DNA of 6,195 nucleotides from Clostridia bacterium (GTDB taxonomy: Bacteria > Bacillota > Clostridia > Oscillospirales > Acutalibacteraceae). The stretch covers positions 1-6,195 of the forward strand of contig CAAGGN010000269.1 of assembly GCA_900769375.1 (NCBI GenBank), written 5' to 3'. Shown here piece by piece: positions 1 to 5,208 of the stretch. The notes under the pieces are model-generated. The model did no database searches and was not told the DNA's origin. It saw only the letters and a list, made by a program, of their open reading frames with translations. Within the stretch, counting starts at the first letter, position 1, and each line of letters opens with the position of its first letter. A program made the translations under genes and the position numbers.

Positions 1-1
1 A

Positions 2-1135
2 GCAAGAAAAGCCTCCGAGTGCGGAATTGAACTTATGGTTCTTGATGACGGATGGTTTGGAAAACGCTACAAGCCGGATAGCTCCCTCGGCGACTGGTAT
101 GCAAACACCGAAAAGTTGCCAAACGGAATAAACGGCTTGGCTGATAAGGTTAATGCCTTAGGAATGAAATTCGGTCTTTGGTTCGAGCCTGAAATGATTT
201 CGCCTAACAGTGATTTGTACCGTGCTCACCCCGATTGGTGTATTCATCAGCCCGGAAGAGTCAGAACCGAGTGCAGAAGCCAGCTCATTCTTGACCTTTC
301 AAGACCCGAGGTTTGCGATTATGTGGTTAATGCGGTTTCCAATGTGCTTGAAACCGCCAATGTCGAATATGTTAAGTGGGATATGAACCGCAATATGACC
401 GAGGTGGGCTCGGCTTGTTTGGACGGTGAGCATCAAAGGGAATTACCCCACAGATATATGTTAGGTCTTTACAGCATTTTGGAAAAGCTCACTTCTAAAT
501 TCCCCAATGTTCTGTTTGAAAGCTGTTCAGGCGGCGGCGGACGTTTTGACCCCGGTATGATGCATTATATGCCTCAGGCTTGGGTTAGTGACGATACCGA
601 CGGTGTGGAAAGACTTTATCTTCAATACGGCACAAGCTTCTGCTATTCTTCTTCCATGATGGGCTCCCATGTGACTGCGGTTCCCAATGGTCAGGTAGGA
701 AGAACAACACCACTTAATTTACGCGGTAACGTTGCTATGAACGGCAGATTCGGTTATGAATTAGACCTTAATAAACTTACCGATGAAGAAATTGAGGAGG
801 TAAAGCAACAGGTTAAGGATTACCGTGAGATTGAACATATTGTCCACAAGGGCGATATGTACCGTTTGGTATCTCCCTTTGAGAAAAAAGCTTGTGCTTT
901 AGAGTATGTGTCCGAGGATGAAAACGAGGTACTCTTCTTCTACAACTGCATTCAAGGAAAACCCTCCACGCCGTGCGGAATACATATTCCTTTAAAGGGA
1001 CTTAAAGAGGACTCAAATTATCAAAATACCGAAACCGGCGAAATTTATTCCGGTGCGGTGCTTATGAATATGGGTCTCATAATGCCTACCGATAAGGATC
1101 ATTTCAGTGTGAGAATTAAATTCAAGAAGGTTTAA
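2..1135 (+). CDS. Alpha-galactosidase, GH36 family (C-terminal part, 5' end outside window)
   Basis: Hydrolyses terminal alpha-1,6-galactosides such as raffinose, stachyose and melibiose, most likely in the cytosol. The open frame runs in from the window edge; the internal Met at 35 is not the start, because the 11 residues before it (ARKASECGIEL) continue the barrel strand leading to LMVLDDGWFG. Visible GH36 marks, numbering the 377-residue fragment from the edge: DDGWFG near 15-20, LWFEPEMISPNSDLY near 59-73, the nucleophile motif KWDMNR with Asp127, ESCSGGGGRFDPGMM near 173-187, and the acid/base motif SDDTD near 196-200. By family spacing the first Asp of that motif is probably the proton donor. 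After the barrel comes a C-terminal beta domain ending IKFKKV. GH36 enzymes of this type are about 730 residues, so roughly half is present, and all visible catalytic residues are intact. No signal peptide can be judged. It ends at TAA, and the next gene is convergent. Confidence 0.95.
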   Translation, partial: ARKASECGIELMVLDDGWFGKRYKPDSSLGDWYANTEKLPNGINGLADKVNALGMKFGLWFEPEMISPNSDLYRAHPDWCIHQPGRVRTECRSQLILDLSRPEVCDYVVNAVSNVLETANVEYVKWDMNRNMTEVGSACLDGEHQRELPHRYMLGLYSILEKLTSKFPNVLFESCSGGGGRFDPGMMHYMPQAWVSDDTDGVERLYLQYGTSFCYSSSMMGSHVTAVPNGQVGRTTPLNLRGNVAMNGRFGYELDLNKLTDEEIEEVKQQVKDYREIEHIVHKGDMYRLVSPFEKKACALEYVSEDENEVLFFYNCIQGKPSTPCGIHIPLKGLKEDSNYQNTETGEIYSGAVLMNMGLIMPTDKDHFSVRIKFKKV

Positions 1136-1154
1136 AACCCGAACTTAAAACATA

Positions 1155-1226
1155 TGTCATTCTGAGTGTCAGCGTAAGAATCTCATTAAATTTGCGGTCA
1201 GACCCTTCGTTTCACTCAGGGTGACA
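1155..1226. repeat. Palindromic intergenic repeat, unit 1
   Basis: The unit begins TGTCATTCTGAGTG (1155-1168) and ends CACTCAGGGTGACA (1213-1226). These are inverted copies matching at 12 of 14 positions, so the 72-bp unit can form a long hairpin. The motif resembles the TGTCATTCTGAGCGAAG-type palindromes scattered between genes in many bacteria. It lies just after the galactosidase stop codon and may help fold or protect the 3' end of that message. Confidence 0.75.
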
Positions 1227-1232
1227 CCATCT

Positions 1233-1308
1233 TGTCATTCTGAACGAAGTGTCATAAGCTCAAAATTTGCAATCAGATTCTTGGTCACTCACGTTCCTCA
1301 GAATGACG
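1233..1308. repeat. Palindromic intergenic repeat, unit 2
   Basis: Second copy of the same family, six bases after the first. It starts TGTCATTCTGAACG (1233-1246) and ends with TCAGAATGACG (1298-1308), an inverted match to its start. The interior has AGATTCTTGG (1276-1285) and AAAATTTGC, the latter resembling the interior of unit 1. The two units are diverged relatives, not identical, so this is either an old tandem duplication or independent arrivals. Confidence 0.75.
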
Positions 1309-1315
1309 GGAAAAT

Positions 1316-1356
1316 AAAAGCGAAAGCGGTTTCTTTACGAACTGCTTTCGCTTTTT
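1316..1356. terminator. Bidirectional rho-independent terminator
   Basis: A 16-bp stem pairs 1316-1331 with 1340-1355 (one G-T pair at 1328/1343) around the 8-base loop TCTTTACG. T runs follow on the plus strand (1352-1356) and, as the complement of AAAATAAAA (1311-1319), on the minus strand. It sits between the convergent galactosidase gene and the ogg fragment and can serve both. Confidence 0.9.
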
Positions 1357-1360
1357 GCTG

Positions 1361-1660
1361 TTACTCAATATTAAGCTTGGTTTCCCGTGCGTAGAAGAAG
1401 ATGTATTGCTGAACTATTCCGGCATAGGGAACCGCTATTTCAGGCAAATCACCGCCCAAAAGCACCTGCAAGGCCCGTTTAATCCAAACATCCTTTGGAA
1501 AAGTTTCAATGTGGCGGTGTGAAAAAAGCAACGCACAGTCGGCAACCTTGGGACCCACACCCTTAATTTTTAAAAGCTCTGCCTTAGCCTCGTCATAAGG
1601 CAGCCTTTCAAGGGAGTCAAGGTCAACCTCGCCGCTTGCCACCTTGTTTTTGATGTTCGG
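1361..1660 (-). pseudogene. ogg: 8-oxoguanine DNA glycosylase, 5'-truncated remnant (HhH-GPD domain)
   Basis: Ogg excises 8-oxoguanine from DNA and nicks the strand by a lyase step. Only the last ~100 residues remain. They include the helix-hairpin-helix LLKIKGVGPKVADC, whose Lys (codon 1547-1549) aligns with the catalytic lysine of OGG1, and the Asp of FPKDVW, which aligns with the catalytic aspartate. The usual C-terminal end GIVQQYIFFYAR is present, with TAA at 1361. Clostridial Ogg proteins are about 270 residues, so the N-terminal DNA-reading domain, roughly the first two thirds, is absent. Family-like sequence (NKVASGEVDLDSL) can be followed to about 1650, and an in-frame TGA lies at 1673-1675. 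A GTG at 1640-1642 could formally start a 93-residue product, but it aligns to the middle of the family and I see no convincing ribosome site. I call it a non-functional fragment cut by deletion or insertion at about 1650-1660. Confidence 0.8.
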
Positions 1661-1893
1661 TATAGGTAGGTGTCATCTGCATTTGACTGCGTTTTCTCCC
1701 CGAGTTCTCCCCATCTTCTCCCCAACGGGCGATTTTCTCCCCAAAACCTGATTTTATTCGAACTCCTTATCCTATCGGGGTTTTCGGGATTTTTGACCTT
1801 CGATGGCGAAAAAATGCTGATTTTTCAAGGGTTTTCAAACTCTCACATTGTCTGTGATTTTCCGGCGTTTTCCTTCAAAGTCTGGATAACGAC
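1661..1893. other. Non-coding junction DNA between ogg fragment and tRNA remnant
   Basis: About 230 bp with no convincing gene on either strand; frames on both strands lack a recognisable protein family. It contains four TTCTCCCC repeats (listed separately), then AT-rich sequence with T runs. The segment GTCTGGATAACGAC (1880-1893) resembles a tRNA D arm but is not preceded by a strand able to pair with the tRNA acceptor at 1944-1950. The stretch lies between two truncated genes, so it is best read as the residue of an inserted element or a deletion junction. Confidence 0.5.
1694..1742. repeat. Four direct repeats of TTCTCCCC
   Basis: Exact copies lie at 1694-1701, 1705-1712, 1716-1723 and 1735-1742. 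The first three are spaced 11 bp apart, close to one helical turn, and the fourth 19 bp further. Regularly phased short repeats a few hundred bases from a tRNA-type recombination core are typical of arm-type sites bound by tyrosine recombinases or their accessory proteins. No recombinase gene is visible here, so that role is inference. Confidence 0.6.
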
Positions 1894-1954
1894 TCCGACT
1901 CGAAATCAGTTAGGGAGCAATCCCCCGCGAGTTCGAATCTCGCCGTCTCCGCCA
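1894..1954 (+). pseudogene. tRNA-Ser(CGA) 3' fragment
   Basis: What is present: anticodon loop CTCGAAA (1899-1905, anticodon CGA at 1901-1903), 3' anticodon strand TCAGT (1906-1910), a class II variable arm GGGA-GCAA-TCCC (1913-1924), T arm GCGAG-TTCGAAT-CTCGC (1927-1943), acceptor 3' strand CGTCTCC (1944-1950), discriminator G typical of serine tRNAs, and encoded CCA (1952-1954). What is missing: no GGAGACG-like 5' acceptor strand occurs at the right distance upstream. The 5' anticodon strand TCCGA pairs poorly with TCAGT (C-A and T-T mismatches). The conserved part begins near 1897, in the anticodon stem. This is what remains after recombination within the anticodon arm; a diverged intact tRNA is much less likely because of the acceptor stem. 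Confidence 0.75.
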
Positions 1955-1956
1955 AA
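1934..1956 (+). repeat. 23-bp direct repeat, copy 1 (tRNA 3' end)
   Basis: The run from CGAATCTCGCC through GTCTCCGCCAAA at 1934-1956 is repeated without mismatch at 2107-2129, a period of 173 bp. It covers half of the T loop, the T-stem 3' strand, the acceptor 3' strand, CCA and two further A. Duplicated tRNA 3' ends are the usual mark of site-specific integration at a tRNA gene. Confidence 0.8.
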
Positions 1957-1957
1957 T

Positions 1958-1993
1958 AAACGGAAATCGTGCCGTATGGTATGGTTTCCGTTT
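1958..1993 (+). terminator. Strong hairpin terminator after tRNA remnant
   Basis: A 16-bp stem with no mismatch (G-T pairs allowed) joins 1958-1973 to 1978-1993 around the loop GTAT, and is followed by TGTTCTTTTG. Beginning three bases after the encoded CCA, it is placed as the terminator of the former tRNA-Ser transcript. The stem has few GC pairs at its base (AAACGGAAA) and three G-T pairs higher up, so a structured RNA role is also possible. Confidence 0.7.
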
Positions 1994-2027
1994 GTTCTTT
2001 TGTGGTGGTGAGATTCGAAAAGACCGT

Positions 2028-2070
2028 TTCGGCGTATGCCGAATTGCGACCTTTCGGTGAACGGTCGCAA
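2028..2070 (+). repeat. Two adjacent inverted repeats (hairpins)
   Basis: TTCGGC-GTAT-GCCGAA (2028-2043) is a perfect 6-bp hairpin with the same GTAT loop as the larger hairpin at 1958-1993. Directly adjoining it, TTGCGACC (2044-2051) pairs with GGTCGCAA (2063-2070), and inside that TTC-GGT-GAA adds three more pairs after one mismatch. No U tract follows either, so they are not ordinary terminators. They lie between the two copies of the tRNA-end repeat. Confidence 0.65.
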
Positions 2071-2106
2071 AGGTCGGGTGCGTGCCACAAGCGGTAGCGA
2101 AGTGGG

Positions 2107-2129
2107 CGAATCTCGCCGTCTCCGCCAAA
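2107..2129 (+). repeat. 23-bp direct repeat, copy 2 (tRNA 3' end)
   Basis: Exact second copy of the tRNA-Ser 3' end at 1934-1956, including CCA and two A. A complete T arm is not formed here: upstream reads GCGAAGTGGG instead of GCGAGTT, so the T loop is interrupted. No anticodon or variable arm precedes it. GGCGA-ATC-TCGCC (2105-2117) forms a short local hairpin instead. This is a duplicated end, not a second tRNA gene. Confidence 0.8.
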
Positions 2130-2130
2130 G

Positions 2131-2160
2131 AAAAAAGCACCGACAAGTTCGGTGCTTTTT
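2131..2160. terminator. Bidirectional rho-independent terminator
   Basis: A perfect 12-bp stem (2132-2143 with 2149-2160, core GCACCGA/TCGGTGC) closes the loop CAAGT, with an A run on the left and a T run on the right. It lies 15 bp beyond the stop of the ABC permease gene, ending that minus-strand operon, and it also ends plus-strand transcription coming from the tRNA-derived region. Confidence 0.9.
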
Positions 2161-2175
2161 GTTTGCCATAAAAAT

Positions 2176-3000
2176 TTATTTCAGGTCTTTTTTATTGAAT
2201 TTTAAAAGTCCGAGGCCCATAAATCCGAGTATTCCTACAGTTGCAGGAATTGTAAGATATAAAACGTCTTCAAGCTTATATTCCGTTCCCTTACCGATAT
2301 ATGCTCCTGCATTTCCCACGTTTATTCTGTCAATAAACCTAAGCACGTCGATAATTTTTGGGTTTCCATCCGTAATTGTCATAATTTCTACAACAACCTG
2401 AATTATGCTACCTGCCATGGCAAGCGCAAAGGCCATGGCAACGTATAAAACTATAACAAGACCCACGTTTTTCATACTCGCGCACAGCCAAGAAAGCAAA
2501 GAGGAAACAAAAAGAAGGGTCAAGATCACAAAGCCCAAGGATTCTAAAAAGTACCAAAAATCCGAAAGTTCAAAAGGGGTAGTCTGATAATCAAAAAATA
2601 TCAAACCGACTCCCAAAGTGACAAATGCATGAATCAGCATAATGCCAACGAGCACAACCGAACAGGTAATGAAAAGGGACATATAAATTTGACTGCGACT
2701 TTTTCCTGCAATAATTTTATTTCTTACAGTACCGAAGGAAAAATCTTTGCATAACACAATGGCTAACAAAATCGGGGCTATAAGCCCAAGATTATTGCCT
2801 ATGGAAAACGAGCCGAAAAACTGAGATTTAACCGTTATAAAGCCGGATAGCATTTCCTTATCGACGGTACTTCCCGCGGCAAACAGCGCCGCATAAAGAA
2901 GCGGGGTTATAACTGCAAAAACAATGGCCAAAATACCTATAACTATTAATAACTTATCTTTAAAAACTCTACTGAAATCTGCTTTTAAAAGGCCCTTCAT
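2176..3000 (-). CDS. ABC-2 type transporter permease
   Basis: Membrane half of an ABC exporter, 274 residues, of the BcrB/lantibiotic-immunity type by architecture. About six membrane helices can be seen: ~18-40, 66-84, 106-136, 155-174, 177-201 and 245-267. Between helices 2 and 3 is KDFSFGTVRNKIIAGKSRSQ, matching the charged, GT-containing loop typical of ABC-2 permeases after the second helix. The start MKGLLKADF (ATG 2998-3000) is chosen over an upstream in-frame codon at 3057. AGGGGGTG (3008-3015) sits seven bases ahead of it, and the ATG overlaps the ATPase stop as ATGA, indicating translational coupling. Co-transcribed with the ATPase from the promoter near 3952-3980, and ended by the hairpin at 2131-2160. 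Likely substrates are hydrophobic or cationic peptides or antibiotics, inferred from family and from the divergent SdpI-like gene. Confidence 0.9.
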   Translation of the reverse strand: MKGLLKADFSRVFKDKLLIVIGILAIVFAVITPLLYAALFAAGSTVDKEMLSGFITVKSQFFGSFSIGNNLGLIAPILLAIVLCKDFSFGTVRNKIIAGKSRSQIYMSLFITCSVVLVGIMLIHAFVTLGVGLIFFDYQTTPFELSDFWYFLESLGFVILTLLFVSSLLSWLCASMKNVGLVIVLYVAMAFALAMAGSIIQVVVEIMTITDGNPKIIDVLRFIDRINVGNAGAYIGKGTEYKLEDVLYLTIPATVGILGFMGLGLLKFNKKDLK

Positions 3001-3911
3001 TGCTTTGCACCCCCTATAACAGACAGATAATAATCCTCGAAGCTGGTTTCGTTGCAATTAACGCTTAAAATTTTAATGCCGTTTTCTATAACCGATAAGA
3101 GAATGGCGTTTAAATCAACCTCGCCTATGATTTTTACTCCGTCAGAGGTATATTCAAGTTTGTTTTTTACGGTTTCTTTAACTATTTCGGCAAGCTTTTG
3201 AGGATCATCTGCGCTTATAACCGTAGTTTTTGAGCATTCGTTATGTAATTCCTCGGCGGTAATTTCCTTAATAAGCTTTCCCTTTGAAATAATGCCGTAT
3301 TTAGTTGCAACCAATGAGAGTTCTGTTAAAATATGGGAGGAAATAAGGAAGGTGATGCCACGCTCTCGGTTAAGCTTTAAAATAAGCTCACGGATATTAA
3401 CTATTCCTGCAGGGTCAAGTCCGTTCATTGGCTCGTCAAGAATCAATAACTCGGGATCGCCAAGCAAGGCCATAGCTATCCCTAATCTCTGCCTCATGCC
3501 AAGGGAGAAATTTCCCGAATGCTTTTTATCGTTATAAAGCTCAAGAAGTCCCACCTCTTCAAGAACAGCCGCTATTTTATCGTCCTTGATTCCCAATATG
3601 GTACACTGGGTTTTGAGGTTATCGTAAGCAGACATATTCAAATAGATGGAAGGGCTTTCCACTATAGCGCCTACGCGGCTTCTGGCCTCGCCGATATTCT
3701 TTGAGCGGTTATTAACACCGAAAAGTTCAAAACTTCCGGAGTGAGGGAAAATAAGACCCGTAATTAATCTGATAACCGTAGTTTTGCCGGAGCCGTTTTC
3801 ACCCACAAAACCATAGATATCTCCGCGTTCAATATTCATATTGACGCCGTTTACCGCCATATGCTTTTTATACTTTTTAGCAAGAGCATTTGTGGCTAAC
3901 ACGTTATTCAT
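2997..3911 (-). CDS. ABC transporter ATP-binding protein (BcrA-like)
   Basis: Cytoplasmic ATPase, 304 residues, that powers the permease encoded directly downstream. Motifs: Walker A GENGSGKT (37-44); Glu85 in ESPSIYLNMSAYDNL at the Q-loop position, as is usual in BcrA-like proteins; signature FSLGMRQR (135-142); Walker B LLILDEP (155-161); D-loop NGLDPAG (163-169); H-loop His193 in ISSHIL. The ~80-residue tail ending FEDYYLSVIGG is the accessory C-terminal region common in this subfamily. ATG 3911 is preferred because AGAGGAGG (3919-3926) lies seven bases before it; the in-frame GTG at 3932 is upstream of that site. The stop overlaps the permease start by four bases. The promoter is a consensus sigma-A type with a palindrome over the -10 region, suggesting repression. 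Peptide or drug efflux is an inference from family; the ATPase identity is certain. Confidence 0.95.
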   Translation of the reverse strand: MNNVLATNALAKKYKKHMAVNGVNMNIERGDIYGFVGENGSGKTTVIRLITGLIFPHSGSFELFGVNNRSKNIGEARSRVGAIVESPSIYLNMSAYDNLKTQCTILGIKDDKIAAVLEEVGLLELYNDKKHSGNFSLGMRQRLGIAMALLGDPELLILDEPMNGLDPAGIVNIRELILKLNRERGITFLISSHILTELSLVATKYGIISKGKLIKEITAEELHNECSKTTVISADDPQKLAEIVKETVKNKLEYTSDGVKIIGEVDLNAILLSVIENGIKILSVNCNETSFEDYYLSVIGGAKQ

Positions 3912-3918
3912 ATCTACG

Positions 3919-3926
3919 CCTCCTCT
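3919..3926 (-). promoter_or_regulatory. Ribosome binding site fixing the ATPase start
   Basis: On the minus strand AGAGGAGG ends seven bases before ATG 3911, an ideal spacing. It overlaps the coding region implied by the alternative GTG at 3932, which has no comparable site upstream, so the shorter protein is the likely one. Confidence 0.85.
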
Positions 3927-3938
3927 GTTCACCTTTAG

Positions 3939-3956
3939 ATAATTTATATAAATTAT
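3939..3956. promoter_or_regulatory. 18-bp perfect palindrome, candidate operator
   Basis: ATAATTTATATAAATTAT reads the same on both strands. It shares five bases with the -10 box of the minus-strand promoter and covers the expected transcription start. A dimeric repressor bound here would block the ABC operon. All bases are A or T, so some chance of accidental symmetry remains. Confidence 0.45.
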
Positions 3957-3980
3957 ATTACTTTCTCAACACCTTGTCAA
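3952..3980 (-). promoter_or_regulatory. Sigma-A promoter of the ABC exporter operon
   Basis: Minus strand reads TTGACA (3975-3980), a 17-base spacer, then TATAAT (3952-3957). Both hexamers are exact consensus with optimal spacing. Transcription should begin near 3945, giving a leader of about 35 bases. Such a strong promoter implies either high constant expression or control by a repressor. Confidence 0.85.
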
Positions 3981-4009
3981 CAATACTGCCGGTTGCTTCC
4001 TTTATTTAC

Positions 4010-4038
4010 TTGATTTTCTTCTGCTTAGATGGTAATAT
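4010..4038 (+). promoter_or_regulatory. Promoter of the SdpI-like / DUF6198-like operon
   Basis: TTGATT (4010-4015), 17-base spacer, TAATAT (4033-4038), each one or two changes from consensus. The -35 box lies 29 bp from the -35 box of the divergent ABC promoter, so the two units are transcribed back to back and may share control. The exact -10 is uncertain because the region TAATATATTATATA offers overlapping alternatives. Confidence 0.6.
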
Positions 4039-4080
4039 ATTATATACAGTTACTGATATTAAAATTTAATTGGAGTAGTT

Positions 4081-4461
4081 ATGGGTTTTTTGGTTTTAAT
4101 GATTTTCTTTACTCTGCTGATTCCTTTTATTATGGTTATATTTGGAAGAGTGTTTCTAAAGCAGTCACCCAAAAGCATTAACATCCTATTTGGATACCGT
4201 ACCTCAAGGTCAATGAAAAATATGGAAACCTGGAAATTTGCTCATAAAACTCTCGGTAAAATATGGTGGATATGCGGCATAATCCTTTCTATTGTTTCCG
4301 TTATTTCTATTCTTCTTTTTATAGGCGGCTCTAAAGAAATTATAGGAAATGTCGGAAGCATTATTATGGTTGTTCAATTAATCGCCTTATTTATTACAGT
4401 TTTTTATGTTGAGGGTGCCCTCAAGAAAAAATTCGACGATGAAGGAAATCCTCTTGATTAG
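4081..4461 (+). CDS. SdpI-family membrane protein
   Basis: A 126-residue protein with three predicted membrane helices (about 3-24, 61-82 and 91-111). Between helices 1 and 2 is the SdpI-family hallmark FGYRTSRSMKNMETWKFAHKTLGK (residues 37-60). In Bacillus subtilis, SdpI gives immunity to the SdpC toxin and also acts in signalling; many relatives, including short ones like this, have no known partner. The length fits the single-domain members; B. subtilis SdpI is longer. The tail KKKFDDEGNPLD is charged and probably cytoplasmic. GGAG at 4072-4075 precedes ATG 4081. It is the first gene of a two-gene unit divergent from a BcrAB-like exporter, which supports an envelope defence or immunity role without showing against what. 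No SdpC-like toxin gene is seen. Confidence 0.85.
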   Translation: MGFLVLMIFFTLLIPFIMVIFGRVFLKQSPKSINILFGYRTSRSMKNMETWKFAHKTLGKIWWICGIILSIVSVISILLFIGGSKEIIGNVGSIIMVVQLIALFITVFYVEGALKKKFDDEGNPLD

Positions 4462-4486
4462 ATTTTAAAATTAATGGAGTTTAAAT

Positions 4487-5200
4487 ATGAAAAGATTTGA
4501 GAAAGCTTCTGAATTAATGTGGGTATTTGGCATAATTTTCGTTGCTTTCGGCGTTGTGCTTTGTAACAAAACGGGACTTGGTATTTCGATGGTAGCCGCC
4601 CCGGCATTCATAGTTTCAGAGCGCGTTCCTTTTTTGAGCGCCGGAGTTGCCGAATATCTCATTCAGGGAATTAAATTAATAATTTTGTGCATAATCGTAA
4701 GGAAATTTAATTGGAGGTATCTTCTTACCTTCTGCGTTTCGGTAATTTACGGATACACAATAAACCTCTTTGTATGGCTTTTAGGCCCCGTTTCTTTTAC
4801 TTCTGTTGGGCTTCGGTTTGCAATGCTTATTTTGGGCGATATAATCGTTGCGTTCGGCGTTGCCTGCTTCTTCCGAACCTATTTACCGCTTCAAGTTTGT
4901 GAGCTCTTTGTTGCAGAAATTGCCGCTAAGTTTAAATTTGATATTAACAGGGTTAAATTCGCCTATGACTATTCAATGCTTGCAGTTTCCCTTATCCTTG
5001 CCTTCACCCTTTTTGGTGATGCCGGAAGCTTTGATTGGTCTACAATATTCTATAGTGATTTTCATAGCATTGGTCCAAATACTCTTATTGCCACGCTTTT
5101 AAATGCTCCGCTTATTGCCATCTCGGGAAAGCTTATCGATAAAATATTCGGTGCTTCTCCCCTATTTCCATCACTTTACAAAACACTTAAAAGAGTTTAA
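4487..5200 (+). CDS. DUF6198/YczE-like integral membrane protein
   Basis: A 237-residue protein with about six predicted helices (~10-27, 55-72, 79-100, 108-128, 160-177, 197-217). The sequence GVVLCNKTGLGISMVAAPAFIVSE (22-45) is the recognisable N-terminal signature of YczE/YitT-related proteins, here closest to what I know as DUF6198 in clostridia. FRTYLPLQVCELFVAEIA (129-146) is a second conserved block in this group. The biochemical role is not established; transport or membrane organisation are guesses. ATG 4487 has GGAG at 4476-4479, seven bases ahead. The gene follows the SdpI-like gene by 25 bp without a terminator, so it is probably co-transcribed, and the hairpin at 5209-5235 ends the unit. 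The family name is recalled from sequence pattern, not from a search. Confidence 0.75.
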   Translation: MKRFEKASELMWVFGIIFVAFGVVLCNKTGLGISMVAAPAFIVSERVPFLSAGVAEYLIQGIKLIILCIIVRKFNWRYLLTFCVSVIYGYTINLFVWLLGPVSFTSVGLRFAMLILGDIIVAFGVACFFRTYLPLQVCELFVAEIAAKFKFDINRVKFAYDYSMLAVSLILAFTLFGDAGSFDWSTIFYSDFHSIGPNTLIATLLNAPLIAISGKLIDKIFGASPLFPSLYKTLKRV

Positions 5201-5208
5201 TAAATATT

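Noticed and set aside
1155..1308. Short CRISPR-like array from the two repeated units
   Set aside because: The units are palindromic, diverged from each other, adjacent rather than separated by unique spacers, and no cas gene is present.
1861..1893. A diverged 5' half of the tRNA making it a functional gene
   Set aside because: A D-arm-like GTC-TGGATAAC-GAC can be drawn at 1880-1893, but the seven bases that would form the acceptor strand do not pair with CGTCTCC, and the anticodon stem has two mismatches.
1670..2011. A 113-residue plus-strand open frame
   Set aside because: It runs through the TTCTCCCC repeats, the tRNA remnant and its terminator hairpin, starts at GTG without a ribosome site, and has low-complexity Pro/Ser/Phe composition.
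2028..2127. A second complete tRNA gene ending at 2127
   Set aside because: Only the T-stem 3' strand, acceptor strand and CCA are present. The T loop is interrupted by extra bases and no anticodon arm or 5' acceptor strand can be found.
1875..2169. Three overlapping minus-strand open frames with peptides such as GGDGEIRTR and WRRRRDS
   Set aside because: These peptides are antisense translations of the tRNA 3' end and its repeat, a well-known source of spurious proteins. There is no ribosome site or family match.
2036..2401. A 121-residue plus-strand open frame
   Set aside because: It crosses the second tRNA-end repeat and the strong terminator, then lies antisense to the ABC permease; no protein-like features.
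3001..3057. Longer permease start at 3057
   Set aside because: It would overlap the ATPase gene by about 60 bp, and the added residues are not membrane-like. ATG 3000 has its own ribosome site and the coupled ATGA overlap.
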